In this document: positions 19,441-28,564 of the stretch, in pieces | Position numbering within the stretch: position 1 is the first letter of the stretch | How the letters are laid out: every line of letters begins with the position of its first letter | Source: Pseudomonas sp. P5_109 | GTDB taxonomy: Bacteria; Pseudomonadota; Gammaproteobacteria; Pseudomonadales; Pseudomonadaceae | Assembly: GCF_034009455.1 (NCBI RefSeq) | Contig: NZ_CP125380.1 | Span: forward strand, 3,609,501 to 3,673,500 | Reading direction: 5' to 3' | DNA: 64,000 bases | The notes under the pieces: generated by a model | Seen by the model: the letters and a program-made list of their open reading frames with translations, nothing else | What the model was told of the DNA's origin: nothing | Database searches by the model: none | Made by a program: the position numbers and the translations under genes

Positions 19441-19626
19441 CGACATGCCTGTCATTGATTCCATAACGGCGGCAACATCGTCAAATGCCGCGAGAAACCG
19501 AAGCCGCCTTGCAGGAAATCTGAATTACCCGGTGCAGAGTACCAGCCTTTCCCCGTAATATTCCTGCTGGCCATTGTTCTCATATGGCCGCTCACGTCAA
19601 GTTTGCTGACTCTGCCAGGACTCCAG

Positions 19627-20541
19627 ATGAATCGTAATGACCTGCGTCGTGTCGACCTGAACCTGTTGATCGTATTCGAAACATTGATGCACGAACGCAG
19701 CGTGACCCGTGCTGCGGAAAAACTGTTCCTCGGCCAGCCAGCCATCAGTGCGGCGCTCTCGCGCCTGCGCGGGTTGTTCGATGACCCGTTGTTCGTGCGT
19801 ACCGGCCGCAGCATGGAGCCGTCCGCCAGGGCAGTCGAGATCTTCGCCCTGCTCTCTCCGGCGCTGGACTCGATTTCCACTGCGGTCAGCCGTGCGGCCG
19901 AGTTTGATCCTGCCACAAGTACCGCGGTGTTCCGCATCGGCCTTTCGGACGATGTCGAGTTTGCCTTGCTGCCGATGCTGCTCAAGCGCCTGCGCGCCGA
20001 ATCGCCGGGGATCGTCCTGGTGGTGCGCCGGGTCAACTACATCCTGATGCCGGGATTGCTGGCGTCCGGCGAGATATCCATCGGCGTCAGTTACACCACC
20101 GACCTGCCAGCCAATGCCAAGCGCAAGGTGCTGCGCCGCAGTCAGCCGAAGCTGTTGCGCGCCGACACCGTGCCAGGGCCATTGAGCCTGGATGATTACT
20201 GCGCTCGCCCCCACGCGCTGGTGTCGTTCGCCGGCGATCTCAGCGGCTTCATTGATGAAGAGCTGGAAAAGCTCGGGCGCAAGCGCCATGTCGTATTGGC
20301 CGTGCCGCAGTTCAACGGGCTGAGCACTCTGCTCGCCGGCACCGACATCGTGGCTACGGTGCCGGACTACACGGCCGATGCGTTGACCGCCGCCGGCGGT
20401 GTGCGCGCGGAAGATCCGCCGTTGCCGGTGCGCAGCTTCGAACTGCACATGGCCTGGCGCGGGTCGCAGGATAACGATCCGGGTGAACGCTGGTTGCGCT
20501 CGCGGATTCAGATGTTCTTCGGGGATCCGGATAGCCTCTGA
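19627..20541 (+). CDS. LysR-family transcription regulator
   Basis: A 304-residue protein from the ATG at 19627 (MNRNDLRRVDLNLLIVFETL). Residues 9-67 form the winged HTH: SVTRAAEKLFLGQPAISAAL, then SRLRGLFDDPLFVRTGRSM. The rest is the periplasmic-binding-like effector domain with STAVFRIGLSDDVEFALLP at its start. The opening DLNLL and LFVRTGR are typical of the NahR/LeuO-like branch that often controls a divergent gene. It probably regulates the MDR oxidoreductase. The inducer cannot be told from sequence. Confidence 0.93.
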   Translation: MNRNDLRRVDLNLLIVFETLMHERSVTRAAEKLFLGQPAISAALSRLRGLFDDPLFVRTGRSMEPSARAVEIFALLSPALDSISTAVSRAAEFDPATSTAVFRIGLSDDVEFALLPMLLKRLRAESPGIVLVVRRVNYILMPGLLASGEISIGVSYTTDLPANAKRKVLRRSQPKLLRADTVPGPLSLDDYCARPHALVSFAGDLSGFIDEELEKLGRKRHVVLAVPQFNGLSTLLAGTDIVATVPDYTADALTAAGGVRAEDPPLPVRSFELHMAWRGSQDNDPGERWLRSRIQMFFGDPDSL

Positions 20542-20562
20542 GAAGACGGCGCAGGCCTGAAT

Positions 20563-20596
20563 GAAAACGGGCGCCTTTACAGGCGCCCGTTTTGTT
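20563..20596 (+). terminator. Intrinsic terminator after the LysR gene
   Basis: AAAACGGGCGCC and GGCGCCCGTTTT form a perfect stem with a five-base loop, followed by TTTTGTTG. Confidence 0.93.
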
Positions 20597-20615
20597 GTAG
20601 CGGATCAGCAAAAGA

Positions 20616-20626
20616 ATTTCGTATAC
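20616..20626. promoter_or_regulatory. Candidate GntR operator, copy A (inverse orientation)
   Basis: ATTTCGTATAC is the exact reverse complement of GTATACGAAAT, found also before the transporter operon and before the DapA-family gene. It lies 22 bases upstream of the GntR start codon, where binding would block that gene's own transcription. Confidence 0.6.
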
Positions 20627-20647
20627 CCTAGCGCTATCTCACTCCAA

Positions 20648-21331
20648 ATGACCGCCGCCGTGAACCTGACCAAACTCAACGCCCCCGACCTTGGTAACAC
20701 GCCTTCGACGTCGGAGATCATCACCCGCCATCTGCGGGATGCGATTGTCGCCGGGCATTTTGCCGAGGATGAGCCGATCCGCCAGGACGACATCGCCCGC
20801 CAGTTCAATGTCAGCAAGATCCCGGTGCGCGAAGCCCTCAAGCGGTTGGAGGCCGAAGGGTTGGTGATGTTCCAGCGTAATCGCGGGGCGATGGTCACGC
20901 GGGTTTCCGATGCGGAACTGGCGCAGATGTTCGAAGTGCGGATGTTGCTGGAGGACAAGATTCTGCGCCTGGCCATTCCGAACATGACAGAAGAGACCTT
21001 CGCCCGTGCCGAGCGCATCTGCCAGGAGTTCATCGGCGAGGACGACGTGGGGCGCTGGGCCGTGCTCAACTGGGAGCTGCATTCCTGCCTGTACGAGCCG
21101 GCGCAGCGGCCGTTTCTGGTGAGTCTGATCCGTTCGGTCAATGACAAGCTTGAGCGTTATCTACGCATGCAGATGAGCTTGTCGGCGGGTAAGGAACGGG
21201 CCGATCATGAACACCGCGAGATCCTGGCAGCCTGCCGCGCCGGGGATGTGGACCTGGCGGTGAAGCTTCTGGACGAGCACATTGCCGGCGTCTGCACGAC
21301 CCTGTTCGAGCACCTGCCGCACACCCACTGA
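20648..21331 (+). CDS. GntR-family (FadR subgroup, FCD domain) transcription regulator
   Basis: A 227-residue protein from the ATG at 20648 (MTAAVNLTKLNAPDLG). The N-terminal winged HTH is clear: SEIITRHLRDAIVAGHF, then QDDIARQFNVSKIPVREALK and LEAEGLVMFQRNRGAMV. The C-terminal half is the all-helical FCD effector domain, with ELHSCLYEPAQRP and DHEHREILAACRAGD carrying His residues that usually bind a metal. It is the first gene of the imino-acid catabolic island and the obvious regulator for it: the same 11-bp motif occurs before this gene, before the ABC transporter operon and before the DapA-family gene. FCD regulators of amino-acid pathways are mostly repressors released by a pathway acid. 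Confidence 0.93.
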   Translation: MTAAVNLTKLNAPDLGNTPSTSEIITRHLRDAIVAGHFAEDEPIRQDDIARQFNVSKIPVREALKRLEAEGLVMFQRNRGAMVTRVSDAELAQMFEVRMLLEDKILRLAIPNMTEETFARAERICQEFIGEDDVGRWAVLNWELHSCLYEPAQRPFLVSLIRSVNDKLERYLRMQMSLSAGKERADHEHREILAACRAGDVDLAVKLLDEHIAGVCTTLFEHLPHTH

Positions 21332-21387
21332 CCGCTGCGGATGCCGTGCCGTTAGGCAGGAGATGAAGAGTGTTCTTCCGGGCCTCA

Positions 21388-21413
21388 TCGCGAGTTCAAG
21401 CTCGCTCCCACAG
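21388..21413. repeat. Degenerate single REP arm
   Basis: TCGCGAGTTCAAGCTCGCTC followed by CCACAG is a worn REP of the TGTGGGAGC type without its partner arm. The 21332-21683 gap otherwise holds only the promoter region of the transporter operon. Confidence 0.6.
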
Positions 21414-21622
21414 GGGATCGGCGCACGCGGTCAATTGTGGGAGCACCTGCCAGTGTTCCCTAAAGGTGCGCCCACACACCCATTGCTCCCATCTGTAACA
21501 CTGCCATCGCTTGCCCAGGCTTCCTCTCTCCCGCCCGTTGCTCCCCCGCAAGACCTCTACTTCAAGGCCTGACGATTTATTCACGGTCAGTACTGGAATC
21601 GGGCACGTTGATTGCTATTGTT

Positions 21623-21654
21623 AATATCGTATACGAAATCCCCAATACGATATT
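21623..21654. promoter_or_regulatory. Candidate GntR operator, copy B, with a second inverted site
   Basis: GTATACGAAAT occurs at 21629-21639. AATATCGTAT (21623-21632) and its exact inverse ATACGATATT (21645-21654) frame it, 30 bases before the start of the binding-protein gene. This could be a double site for a dimeric GntR regulator. Confidence 0.6.
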
Positions 21655-21683
21655 CAACAGCACTTCACATCAACGAGGCCTCT

Positions 21684-22502
21684 ATGAAAAACCCCGCATT
21701 TGCCGTAGCCCTCAGCGCTGTTCTCAGTACTTCCTTTATCGCCACAGCCCAGGCCGACAAGCTCGACGACATCATCGGTTCGGGCAAGCTGCGCTGCGCC
21801 GTGACCCTGGACTTCCCGCCCATGGGCTTTCGCGATGCCAGCAACTCGCCGGCCGGCTTCGATGTGGACTATTGCCGCGACCTGGCGAAGATCCTCGGCG
21901 TCGAGGCCGAAGTGGTGGAAACGCCGTTCCCGGATCGCATTCCGGCACTGGTCTCCGGGCGGGCTGACGTGATCGTCGCGTCCACCTCCGACACCCTCGA
22001 ACGCGCCAAGACCGTTGGCCTCACCGTGCCCTACTTTGCCTTCCAGATGGTGGTGCTAACCCGCGACGACACCGGCATCAACGGCTTCGACGACCTCAAG
22101 GGCAAGGCAGTGGGCAACACCAGCGGCACCTATGAGGCCATCGCCCTGGAGAAAGACGTGAAGAACTGGGGCTCCGGCAGTTTCCGGGCCTACCAGTCGC
22201 AGAGCGATACCCTGCTGGCCATCGCCCAAGGCCACATCGATGCCACCGTGGTCACCAATACCGTGGCCGCCGCCACCCTCAAGTCGGGCAAATACAAAAA
22301 CCTCAAAGTCGCCGGTAACGCCCCGTACGTCATCGACTACGTGTCCCTGGGTGCCAAGCGCAGCGAGTTCGGCCTGCTCAACTACCTCAACCTGTTCGTC
22401 AACCAACAGGTGCGTACCGGTCGCTACAAGGAGCTGTTCGTTAAATGGGTCGGCACCGAGATCCCGCCGACCAACCTGACCGTGCCTCAGGTCTACTACT
22501 GA
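21684..22502 (+). CDS. Periplasmic amino-acid-type ABC transporter binding protein (SBP family 3)
   Basis: A 272-residue protein from the ATG at 21684, preceded by GAGG. A signal peptide occupies residues 1-25 (cleaved after AQA). Family 3 signatures are clear: IIGSGKLRCAVTLDFPPMGF, GFDVDYCRDLAKILG, the ligand Arg/Asp region IPALVSGRADVIVASTSDT, and GNTSGTYEA in the second lobe. It should capture an amino or imino acid. It is the first gene of an operon with two permeases and an ATPase, and a fused aconitase X gene lies between it and the permeases, so hydroxyproline-like compounds are the probable cargo (inference). Confidence 0.92.
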   Translation: MKNPAFAVALSAVLSTSFIATAQADKLDDIIGSGKLRCAVTLDFPPMGFRDASNSPAGFDVDYCRDLAKILGVEAEVVETPFPDRIPALVSGRADVIVASTSDTLERAKTVGLTVPYFAFQMVVLTRDDTGINGFDDLKGKAVGNTSGTYEAIALEKDVKNWGSGSFRAYQSQSDTLLAIAQGHIDATVVTNTVAAATLKSGKYKNLKVAGNAPYVIDYVSLGAKRSEFGLLNYLNLFVNQQVRTGRYKELFVKWVGTEIPPTNLTVPQVYY

Positions 22503-22503
22503 G

Positions 22504-24291
22504 ATGTCCGGCATGCCTGGGCCAATGTCTCTGACCGGGCGCAGCCTGGTCGCGGGTGCCGCGCAGGGCGCCTTGCTGTTCGCCGATGTTGGCTTGAGCT
22601 TCTGGGGCGGCGTCGATCCCTGCACGGGTGAAGTCATCGACCGCCATCACCCGCTCAGCGGCCAACACCTGGCCGGCCGCGTGCTGGCGATTCCCAGTGG
22701 TCGCGGCTCGTGCACCGGCAGCAGCGTGTTGATGGAGCTGATCAGCAACGGCCATGCACCGGAGGCATTGGTGCTGGCCGAAGCCGACGAGATCCTGACC
22801 TTGGGCGTGTTGGTGGCGCAGACCATTTTTGCCCGTTCCCTGCCGGTGCTGTGCATCGGTCGGGAGGCCTTCGCCGCCTTGCGCGGCCAAGCCTTCGCCC
22901 GGGTCGAAAATACAACGCTGAGCCTGTTCGATCACCTGCCGGGCGACGCCTGGCAGGCGCTCGACAGCCCATTGGCAAACACTGACAGCACTGCCTCGAT
23001 CAGGCTCACCGAGCACGATCGGGCGCTGCTCGATGGCCGGCATGGCAAGGCCGCGCAAATGGCCATGCAGATCGTCCTGCGTATGGCCGAACTGCAGGGT
23101 GCCGAGCACTTGGTGGATGTCACTCAAGCACACATCGACGGCTGCATTTACACCGGACCTGCGAGCCTGCGCTTTGCCGAGCAACTGGTGCAATGGGGCG
23201 CAAAAGTGCGAGTGCCCACCACCCTCAATTCAATTTCCGTCGACCAGCGCCGTTGGCGCGAACTGGGTATCGACCCGGCACTGGGTGAACCGGCCAGTGC
23301 CTTGGGCGATGCCTATATGGCGATGGGCGCACAGCTCAGTTTCACCTGCGCGCCCTACCTGCTCGACACTGCACCGAAGGCTGGCGAGCAAATCGTCTGG
23401 GCGGAATCCAACGCAGTGGTCTACGCCAACAGCGTGCTCGCTGCACGCACCCTGAAATACCCGGATTACCTGGACATCGCCATCGCCCTCACCGGTCGCG
23501 CCCCGCTGATCGGCTGCCACCTGGACGCGCAACGCAAGGCCCGGTTGCAGATCGAGTTGCCGGCCCTCGATGAACTGGACGATGCCTTCTACCCGCTGCT
23601 CGGTTACCACGTTGGTGCCCTGGCCGGCAGTCGCGTGCCACTGGTGCTGGGACTGGAACAACGCAAGCCGAGCCTGGACGACCTCAAAGCCTTTGGCGCG
23701 GCCTTCGCCACCACCTCTGCGGCGCCACTGTTCCACATCGCCGGGGTCACCCCGGAGGCCATGGACCCGGCGCAGGTGCTGGATGCGGACACTTGCATTG
23801 CCGTGGAAAAAATCCGCCTGAAGGACCTGCTGTCGAGTTGGCGCGAACTCAACAGTGCTCGCGATCACCGGGTGGATGTGGTGTCGCTGGGTAACCCGCA
23901 CTTTTCCCTCAGCGAGTTCGCTCACCTGGCGCGACTGTGCCGGGGACGACACAGACACCCGCAGGTGGTGCTTGCCATCACCTGCGGGCGTGCCGTGTTG
24001 GAGCAGGCCCGCGAGGCCGGGCACATCGCCGTGATCGAAGCGTTTGGCGCGACCCTGGTCACCGATACCTGCTGGTGCATGCTCGGCGAACCCGTCATCC
24101 CCCTGGCGGCTGAAACCCTGATGACCAACTCGGGCAAATACGCCCACTACGCACCGGGCCTGGTCGGCCGCAAGGTGCACTTCGCCAGCCTTGCCGAATG
24201 CGTCGACGCGGCCTGCACCGCAACGGCCAGCGGACGTTTGCCGGCCTGGTTACAACCTGCTGCCCTACTGGAGAGCCCTGCGCATGTTTGA
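22504..24291 (+). CDS. Aconitase X, small and large subunits fused (likely cis-3-hydroxy-L-proline dehydratase)
   Basis: A 595-residue protein starting one base after the stop of the binding-protein gene. Residues about 10-145 match the AcnX small subunit (DUF126), including IPSGRGSCTGSSVLMEL. Residues about 165-590 match the large subunit (DUF521), with DVTQAHIDGCIYTGPASLRF, MGAQLSFTCAPYLL (C282), WAESNAVVYANSVLAART, and VTDTCWCMLGE (C523), the usual metal or cluster ligands. Bacterial AcnX enzymes dehydrate cis-3-hydroxy-L-proline to delta1-pyrroline-2-carboxylate. That fits the imino-acid reductase gene at 30131 and the proline-racemase-family gene downstream. Archaeal relatives act on mevalonate phosphate, which is unlikely here. 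The 3' end overlaps the first permease gene by 8 bases. Confidence 0.88.
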   Translation: MSGMPGPMSLTGRSLVAGAAQGALLFADVGLSFWGGVDPCTGEVIDRHHPLSGQHLAGRVLAIPSGRGSCTGSSVLMELISNGHAPEALVLAEADEILTLGVLVAQTIFARSLPVLCIGREAFAALRGQAFARVENTTLSLFDHLPGDAWQALDSPLANTDSTASIRLTEHDRALLDGRHGKAAQMAMQIVLRMAELQGAEHLVDVTQAHIDGCIYTGPASLRFAEQLVQWGAKVRVPTTLNSISVDQRRWRELGIDPALGEPASALGDAYMAMGAQLSFTCAPYLLDTAPKAGEQIVWAESNAVVYANSVLAARTLKYPDYLDIAIALTGRAPLIGCHLDAQRKARLQIELPALDELDDAFYPLLGYHVGALAGSRVPLVLGLEQRKPSLDDLKAFGAAFATTSAAPLFHIAGVTPEAMDPAQVLDADTCIAVEKIRLKDLLSSWRELNSARDHRVDVVSLGNPHFSLSEFAHLARLCRGRHRHPQVVLAITCGRAVLEQAREAGHIAVIEAFGATLVTDTCWCMLGEPVIPLAAETLMTNSGKYAHYAPGLVGRKVHFASLAECVDAACTATASGRLPAWLQPAALLESPAHV

Positions 24292-24949
24292 CTACAGCTT
24301 CCAATGGCGCTCCGCCCTGCGCGCCCTGCCGGACATGCTTGCCGGTGCCATCGTCACCTTCGAAACCGCCGCGCTGTCGATGATATTCGGCGTGCTGATC
24401 GCCCTGGCCCTGACGGTGATGCGCGAGGCCAAACACCCGTTGCTGCGCGGGTTCGGCAACGGTTGGGTATCGATTGCCCGCAACACCCCGTCGCTGTTCC
24501 AGATCTACATCCTCTACTTCGGCCTCGGCTCGCTGAACCTGCACGTCAGTTCGTGGTTCGCCCTGCTGGCCGGGATCACCTTCAACAATGCCGGGTACCT
24601 GGCGGAGAACTTTCGCGGCGGCCTCAAGGCCGTGCCGAACACGCAGGTGCGTGCGGCGCGTTCCCTCGGCATGAGTGCCTTCCAGGCCTACCGCATGATC
24701 ATCGTCCCGCAACTGCTGCGGATCGTGTTCTACCCGCTGACCAACCAGATGGTCTGGGCGGTGTTGATGACGTCGCTGGGGGTGATCGTCGGGCTGAACA
24801 ATGACCTGACCGGTGTGACCCAGGAATACAACGTCAAAACCTTCCGCACCTTCGAGTATTTCGCCATTGCAGCGGCGCTGTATTACTTGATTGCCAAGGC
24901 GATCGTCGCGGCAGCCCGGCTGATGGCCTGGCGGTTGTTCCGTTACTGA
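24284..24949 (+). CDS. Amino-acid-type ABC transporter permease
   Basis: A 221-residue integral membrane protein from the ATG at 24284 with GGAG upstream, overlapping the aconitase X stop. Five hydrophobic segments are readable, and the EAA loop ENFRGGLKAVPNTQVRAARSLGM is present as the segments GGLKAVPNTQVRAARSLGM and IVPQLLRIVFYPL. ARNTPSLFQIYILYFGLG is the usual HisM/GlnP feature. It pairs with the next permease to form the inner membrane channel for the substrate caught by the 21684 product. Confidence 0.93.
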   Translation: MFDYSFQWRSALRALPDMLAGAIVTFETAALSMIFGVLIALALTVMREAKHPLLRGFGNGWVSIARNTPSLFQIYILYFGLGSLNLHVSSWFALLAGITFNNAGYLAENFRGGLKAVPNTQVRAARSLGMSAFQAYRMIIVPQLLRIVFYPLTNQMVWAVLMTSLGVIVGLNNDLTGVTQEYNVKTFRTFEYFAIAAALYYLIAKAIVAAARLMAWRLFRY

Positions 24950-24959
24950 GGAGCTGTCC

Positions 24960-25610
24960 ATGTTTTCCACCGATTTTTCCTCGAATGACCTGATGTTCCT
25001 CCTCAACGGTGCGTGGGTCACGATGCAACTGACGTTCTGGTCGATCATCCTCGGCTCCCTGGCCGGGTTGTTCTTCGGCCTGCTGCGGGCCTTGTTGCCA
25101 CGGGCGAGCCTGCCGTTGGCCTGGGTGCTGGACGTGTTTCGCAGCGTGCCGTTGCTGATCCAGTTCGTGCTGTTCAACTCACTCAAAAGCATCGTCGGCC
25201 TGGACATCAGCGCCTTCAGCGTCGGCTGCATTGTGTTGGGGGTTTACGCCGCGGCGTACTTCACCGAGATCGTGCGTGCTGGCGTGCTGGCGGTGCCGTT
25301 CACCGTGCGCCGGGCCAGCCGTTCGCTGGGGCTGAGCTTCTTGCAGGACTTGCGCTGGATCGTCCTGCCGATGGCCACCCGGGTAGCGTTCCCCGGCTGG
25401 CTGAACCTGGTGCTCGGTGTCATGAAAGACACCGCGCTGGTGATGTGGATCGGCATCGTCGAACTGCTGCGCGCCTCGCAAACCATCGTCACCCGCATCC
25501 AGGAACCGTTGCTGGTGCTGTGCATCGCGGGCCTTATCTACTACGTCATGAGCCTGGTGGTCGCACGCCTGGGCGCTCGTCTGGAAAGAAGGTGGCAAGA
25601 AAATGATTGA
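24960..25610 (+). CDS. Amino-acid-type ABC transporter permease (second subunit)
   Basis: A 216-residue membrane protein starting 10 bases after the first permease, with GAGGAG upstream. It has FRSVPLLIQFVLFNSLK and the EAA loop segment EIVRAGVLAVPFTVRRASRS, then LGLSFLQDLRWIVLP. It forms a heterodimer with the preceding permease. The ATPase gene overlaps its end by 8 bases, which indicates translational coupling. Confidence 0.93.
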   Translation: MFSTDFSSNDLMFLLNGAWVTMQLTFWSIILGSLAGLFFGLLRALLPRASLPLAWVLDVFRSVPLLIQFVLFNSLKSIVGLDISAFSVGCIVLGVYAAAYFTEIVRAGVLAVPFTVRRASRSLGLSFLQDLRWIVLPMATRVAFPGWLNLVLGVMKDTALVMWIGIVELLRASQTIVTRIQEPLLVLCIAGLIYYVMSLVVARLGARLERRWQEND

Positions 25611-26325
25611 GATCGACAACGTACATAAATCCTTCGGCAACCTCGAAGTGGTCAAGGGCGTCAACTTGACGGTGAACAAGGGCGAAGTGGTGTCGATCAT
25701 CGGCGGCTCCGGCTCCGGCAAATCGACCTTGCTGATGTGCATCAACGGCCTGGAACCGATCCAGAAAGGCAACATCCGCGTTGACGGCGTCGAGGTCCAT
25801 CACAGCGCCACCGACCTCAATCGCCTGCGGCAGAAAATCGGCATCGTGTTCCAGCAATGGAATGCCTTCCCGCACCTGACGGTGCTGGAAAACGTCATGC
25901 TCGCGCCGCGCAAAGTGCTGGGCAAAAGCAAGGCTGAAGCCGAAGAGCTGGCCGTAAAGCAACTGACCCACGTCGGTCTGGGCGACAAGCTCAAGACCTT
26001 CCCCGGCAAGCTGTCCGGTGGACAGCAACAACGCATGGCCATCGCCCGCGCCCTGGCCATGTCACCGGACTACATGCTGTTTGACGAAGCCACCTCGGCC
26101 CTCGACCCGCAGTTGGTCGGTGAAGTGCTGGACACCATGCGCATGCTCGCCGAAGACGGCATGACCATGGTCTTGGTGACCCACGAAATCCGCTTTGCCC
26201 GGGACGTGTCCGACCGTGTGGCGTTTTTCCGCAATGGCCTGGTGCATGAGATCGGGACGCCTGACCAAGTCATTGGTAATCCGCTGCATGCGGAGACGGC
26301 GGCGTTTCTGAAATCTGTGAAATAA
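25603..26325 (+). CDS. Amino-acid-type ABC transporter ATPase
   Basis: A 240-residue ATPase (GlnQ/HisP type). Walker A is GGSGSGKST, the Q-loop is [11 protein letters not shown], the signature is [16 protein letters not shown], Walker B is [13 protein letters not shown], and the switch His is in [12 protein letters not shown]. It drives uptake by the two preceding permeases. The transporter genes end here; a REP doublet separates them from the racemase-family gene, which may lower expression of the distal genes. Confidence 0.95.
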   Translation: MIEIDNVHKSFGNLEVVKGVNLTVNKGEVVSIIGGSGSGKSTLLMCINGLEPIQKGNIRVDGVEVHHSATDLNRLRQKIGIVFQQWNAFPHLTVLENVMLAPRKVLGKSKAEAEELAVKQLTHVGLGDKLKTFPGKLSGGQQQRMAIARALAMSPDYMLFDEATSALDPQLVGEVLDTMRMLAEDGMTMVLVTHEIRFARDVSDRVAFFRNGLVHEIGTPDQVIGNPLHAETAAFLKSVK

Positions 26326-26343
26326 CCCAAGGCCAAAGCAATC

Positions 26344-26445
26344 CTGTAGGAGCTGGCTTGCCAGCGAAGGTTGTAAGGACGACGCGTTTATCCAGCATGC
26401 ACGCGTCATCGTTGACGTCCATCGCTGGCAAGCCAGCTCCTACAG
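26344..26445. repeat. REP doublet between transporter and catabolic genes
   Basis: Left arm TGTAGGAGCTGGCTTGCCAG and right arm CTGGCAAGCCAGCTCCTACA are fully inverse. The spacer is in the reverse sense to the other copies (GACGCGTTTATCCAGCATGC). Confidence 0.9.
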
Positions 26446-26482
26446 TGATCGAGGTCCTGACAGACAACACAAGGAGCAAACC

Positions 26483-27511
26483 ATGCGTTCTTCAAAAGTC
26501 ATTCATGTAGTCAGCTGCCACGCCGAAGGCGAAGTCGGCGATGTGATCGTCGGCGGCGTCGCCCCGCCGCCCGGCGCCACCGTGTGGGAGCAGTCGCGCT
26601 GGATCGCCCGGGACGAAACCCTGCGCAACTTCGTCCTCAACGAACCCCGCGGCGGCGTGTTCCGCCACGTCAACCTGCTGGTTCCGGCCAAGGACCCACG
26701 TGCGCAGATGGCCTGGATCATCATGGAACCGGCTGACACCCCGCCGATGTCCGGCTCCAACTCGTTGTGCGTCGCCACGGTATTGCTCGACAGCGGCATC
26801 CTGCCCATGACCGAGCCGCAAACCCGCCTGGTGCTGGAAGCGCCCGGTGGCCTGATCGAAGCCGTGGCCGACTGCCGGGATGGCAAGGTGCAACGGGTGG
26901 AAGTGAAAAACGTGCCGTCCTTCGCTGATCGACTGGATGCGTGGATTGAAGTCGAAGGCATCGGCTCGCTGCAGGTTGACACCGCCTATGGTGGCGACAG
27001 TTTCGTGATTGCCGATGCCAAAGGCCTGGGTTTCTCCATCCGCCCGGATGAAGCGGCCGATCTGGTCGCGGTCGGGCTGAAAATCACTCGAGCGGCCAAC
27101 GAACAACTGGGCTTCGTGCATCCGCTGAATCCCGAGTGGTCGCACATTTCCTTCTGCCAGATCGCCGCGCCCATCGTCCATGAGAACGGCATCGCCACCG
27201 GCGCCAATGCGGTGGTGATTCAACCGGGCAAGATCGACCGATCCCCCACCGGCACGGGTTGCTCGGCGCGCATGGCGGTGTTGCAGGCCAAAGGCTTGAT
27301 GCAGGTTGGCGAGCGCTTTGTCGGCCGTTCGATTATCGGCTCCGAGTTCCACTGCCGCATTGATTCGCTGACCGAAGTCGCCGGCCGCGCCGCGATTTAC
27401 CCGTGCATTTCCGGCCGGGCGTGGATCACCGGCACCCATCAATTGCTGCTCGACCCAAGCGATCCGTGGCCACAAGGCTATCGCCTGTCCGACACTTGGC
27501 CCGGTGCCTGA
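26483..27511 (+). CDS. Proline racemase-family protein with Ser/Thr at the catalytic positions
   Basis: A 342-residue protein with AAGGAGC upstream of the ATG. The fold signatures are [19 protein letters not shown], the first catalytic loop [20 protein letters not shown] and the second loop [19 protein letters not shown]. In proline racemase and 4-hydroxyproline epimerase the two catalytic residues are Cys (or Ser) and Cys; in trans-3-hydroxy-L-proline dehydratase they are Cys and Thr. Here they are Ser90 and Thr256, and the His usually next to the first Cys is missing. Thr at the second place argues for a dehydratase-like role on a 3-hydroxyproline, and the neighbours agree, but the Ser at the first place makes the reaction uncertain. 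Confidence 0.85.
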   Translation: MRSSKVIHVVSCHAEGEVGDVIVGGVAPPPGATVWEQSRWIARDETLRNFVLNEPRGGVFRHVNLLVPAKDPRAQMAWIIMEPADTPPMSGSNSLCVATVLLDSGILPMTEPQTRLVLEAPGGLIEAVADCRDGKVQRVEVKNVPSFADRLDAWIEVEGIGSLQVDTAYGGDSFVIADAKGLGFSIRPDEAADLVAVGLKITRAANEQLGFVHPLNPEWSHISFCQIAAPIVHENGIATGANAVVIQPGKIDRSPTGTGCSARMAVLQAKGLMQVGERFVGRSIIGSEFHCRIDSLTEVAGRAAIYPCISGRAWITGTHQLLLDPSDPWPQGYRLSDTWPGA

Positions 27512-27602
27512 TCACGCCATCCCTGAACCCCCATGTCAACGGCCAGTAAAACCCCCTGAAAAGCAAAACAAGCACTGGTCGAGCATTGTCATTTTTAACA
27601 GC

Positions 27603-27613
27603 GTATACGAAAT
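27603..27613 (+). promoter_or_regulatory. Candidate GntR operator, copy C
   Basis: GTATACGAAAT lies 24 bases before the start of the DapA-family gene. A possible -35 box TTGTCA (27586-27591) precedes it, so bound protein would sit between or over the promoter boxes. Confidence 0.6.
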
Positions 27614-27637
27614 ACTATTAACCAAGCGGAGACAACA

Positions 27638-28555
27638 ATGAGCAAGCGCATTAACTGGAGTGGCGTCTTCCCAGCGGTGACCACTCAATTCAACGATGAC
27701 TTTTCCATCAACCTGGAAAAAACCCATCAGGTGATTTCCAACGTGATCCGCGACGGCGTGTCAGGCCTGGTGGTCTGCGGCTCGGTGGGTGAAAACACCT
27801 CGCTGAGCGCCGAAGAGAAAATCGCCGTGACCGAGGTCGCTGTCGATGCCGCCCGTGGTCGCGTACCGGTGATTTGCGGCGTGGCCGAGTTTACCAGCCT
27901 GCAAGCGGCCAAGGTCGCCAATGCCGTACGCCGGGTCGGCGTCGATGGCGTGATGCTGATGCCGGCGCTGGTCTACGGTTCCAAGCCGTTCGAGACCGCC
28001 GAGCATTACCGCTACGTGGCGAAAAACGCCGACGTGCCGCTGATGGTCTACAACAACCCGCCTATCTATAAAAACGACGTCACCCCGGACATCCTGATTT
28101 CCCTGGCCGACTGCGACAACGTGGTGTGCTTCAAGGATTCCTCCGGCGACACCCGTCGCTTCATTGACGTGCGCAACGAAGTCGGTGACCGTTTCGTGTT
28201 GTTCGCCGGCCTCGACGACGTGGTGCTGGAAAGCATCGCCGTGGGTGCCGAAGGCTGGGTCTCGGGCATGTCGAACGTATTCCCGAAAGAAGGCGAAACC
28301 ATCTTCCGCCTGGCCAAGGCCGGTCGTTTCGCCGAAGCCATGCCGATCTACGAATGGCTGATGCCGATCCTGCACCTCGATGCCCGTGCCGACCTGGTGC
28401 AGTGCATCAAGCTGTGTGAAGCCATTGCCGGTCGCGGCAGCGCCTTGACCCGTCCGCCACGCCTGGCCCTGCCGGAAGCCGACCGCGTATTCGTCGAGCA
28501 GATCATGGCCAAGGCGTTGGCCAACCGCCCGGAACTGCCGGACGTCGGTCTCTGA
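27638..28555 (+). CDS. DapA/NAL-family lyase (possible delta1-pyrroline-4-hydroxy-2-carboxylate deaminase)
   Basis: A 305-residue TIM-barrel protein with CGGAGA upstream of the ATG. Class I aldolase marks: [19 protein letters not shown] (pyruvate-type carboxylate site), [12 protein letters not shown] (the catalytic Tyr), and [13 protein letters not shown] (Schiff-base Lys). The N-terminus [18 protein letters not shown] resembles the hydroxyproline-pathway deaminase (LhpC) more than the lysine-pathway DapA. That enzyme converts delta1-pyrroline-4-hydroxy-2-carboxylate to 2-oxoglutarate semialdehyde and ammonia. No semialdehyde dehydrogenase or hydroxyproline oxidase is nearby, so the true substrate is open. 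It has its own predicted GntR-controlled promoter. Confidence 0.82.
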   Translation: MSKRINWSGVFPAVTTQFNDDFSINLEKTHQVISNVIRDGVSGLVVCGSVGENTSLSAEEKIAVTEVAVDAARGRVPVICGVAEFTSLQAAKVANAVRRVGVDGVMLMPALVYGSKPFETAEHYRYVAKNADVPLMVYNNPPIYKNDVTPDILISLADCDNVVCFKDSSGDTRRFIDVRNEVGDRFVLFAGLDDVVLESIAVGAEGWVSGMSNVFPKEGETIFRLAKAGRFAEAMPIYEWLMPILHLDARADLVQCIKLCEAIAGRGSALTRPPRLALPEADRVFVEQIMAKALANRPELPDVGL

Positions 28556-28564
28556 GTGATTGCC

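Noticed and set aside
27638..28555. Lysine-pathway DapA (4-hydroxy-tetrahydrodipicolinate synthase)
   Set aside because: The catabolic neighbours, the GntR site and the N-terminus favour a catabolic lyase; the fold alone cannot separate the two.
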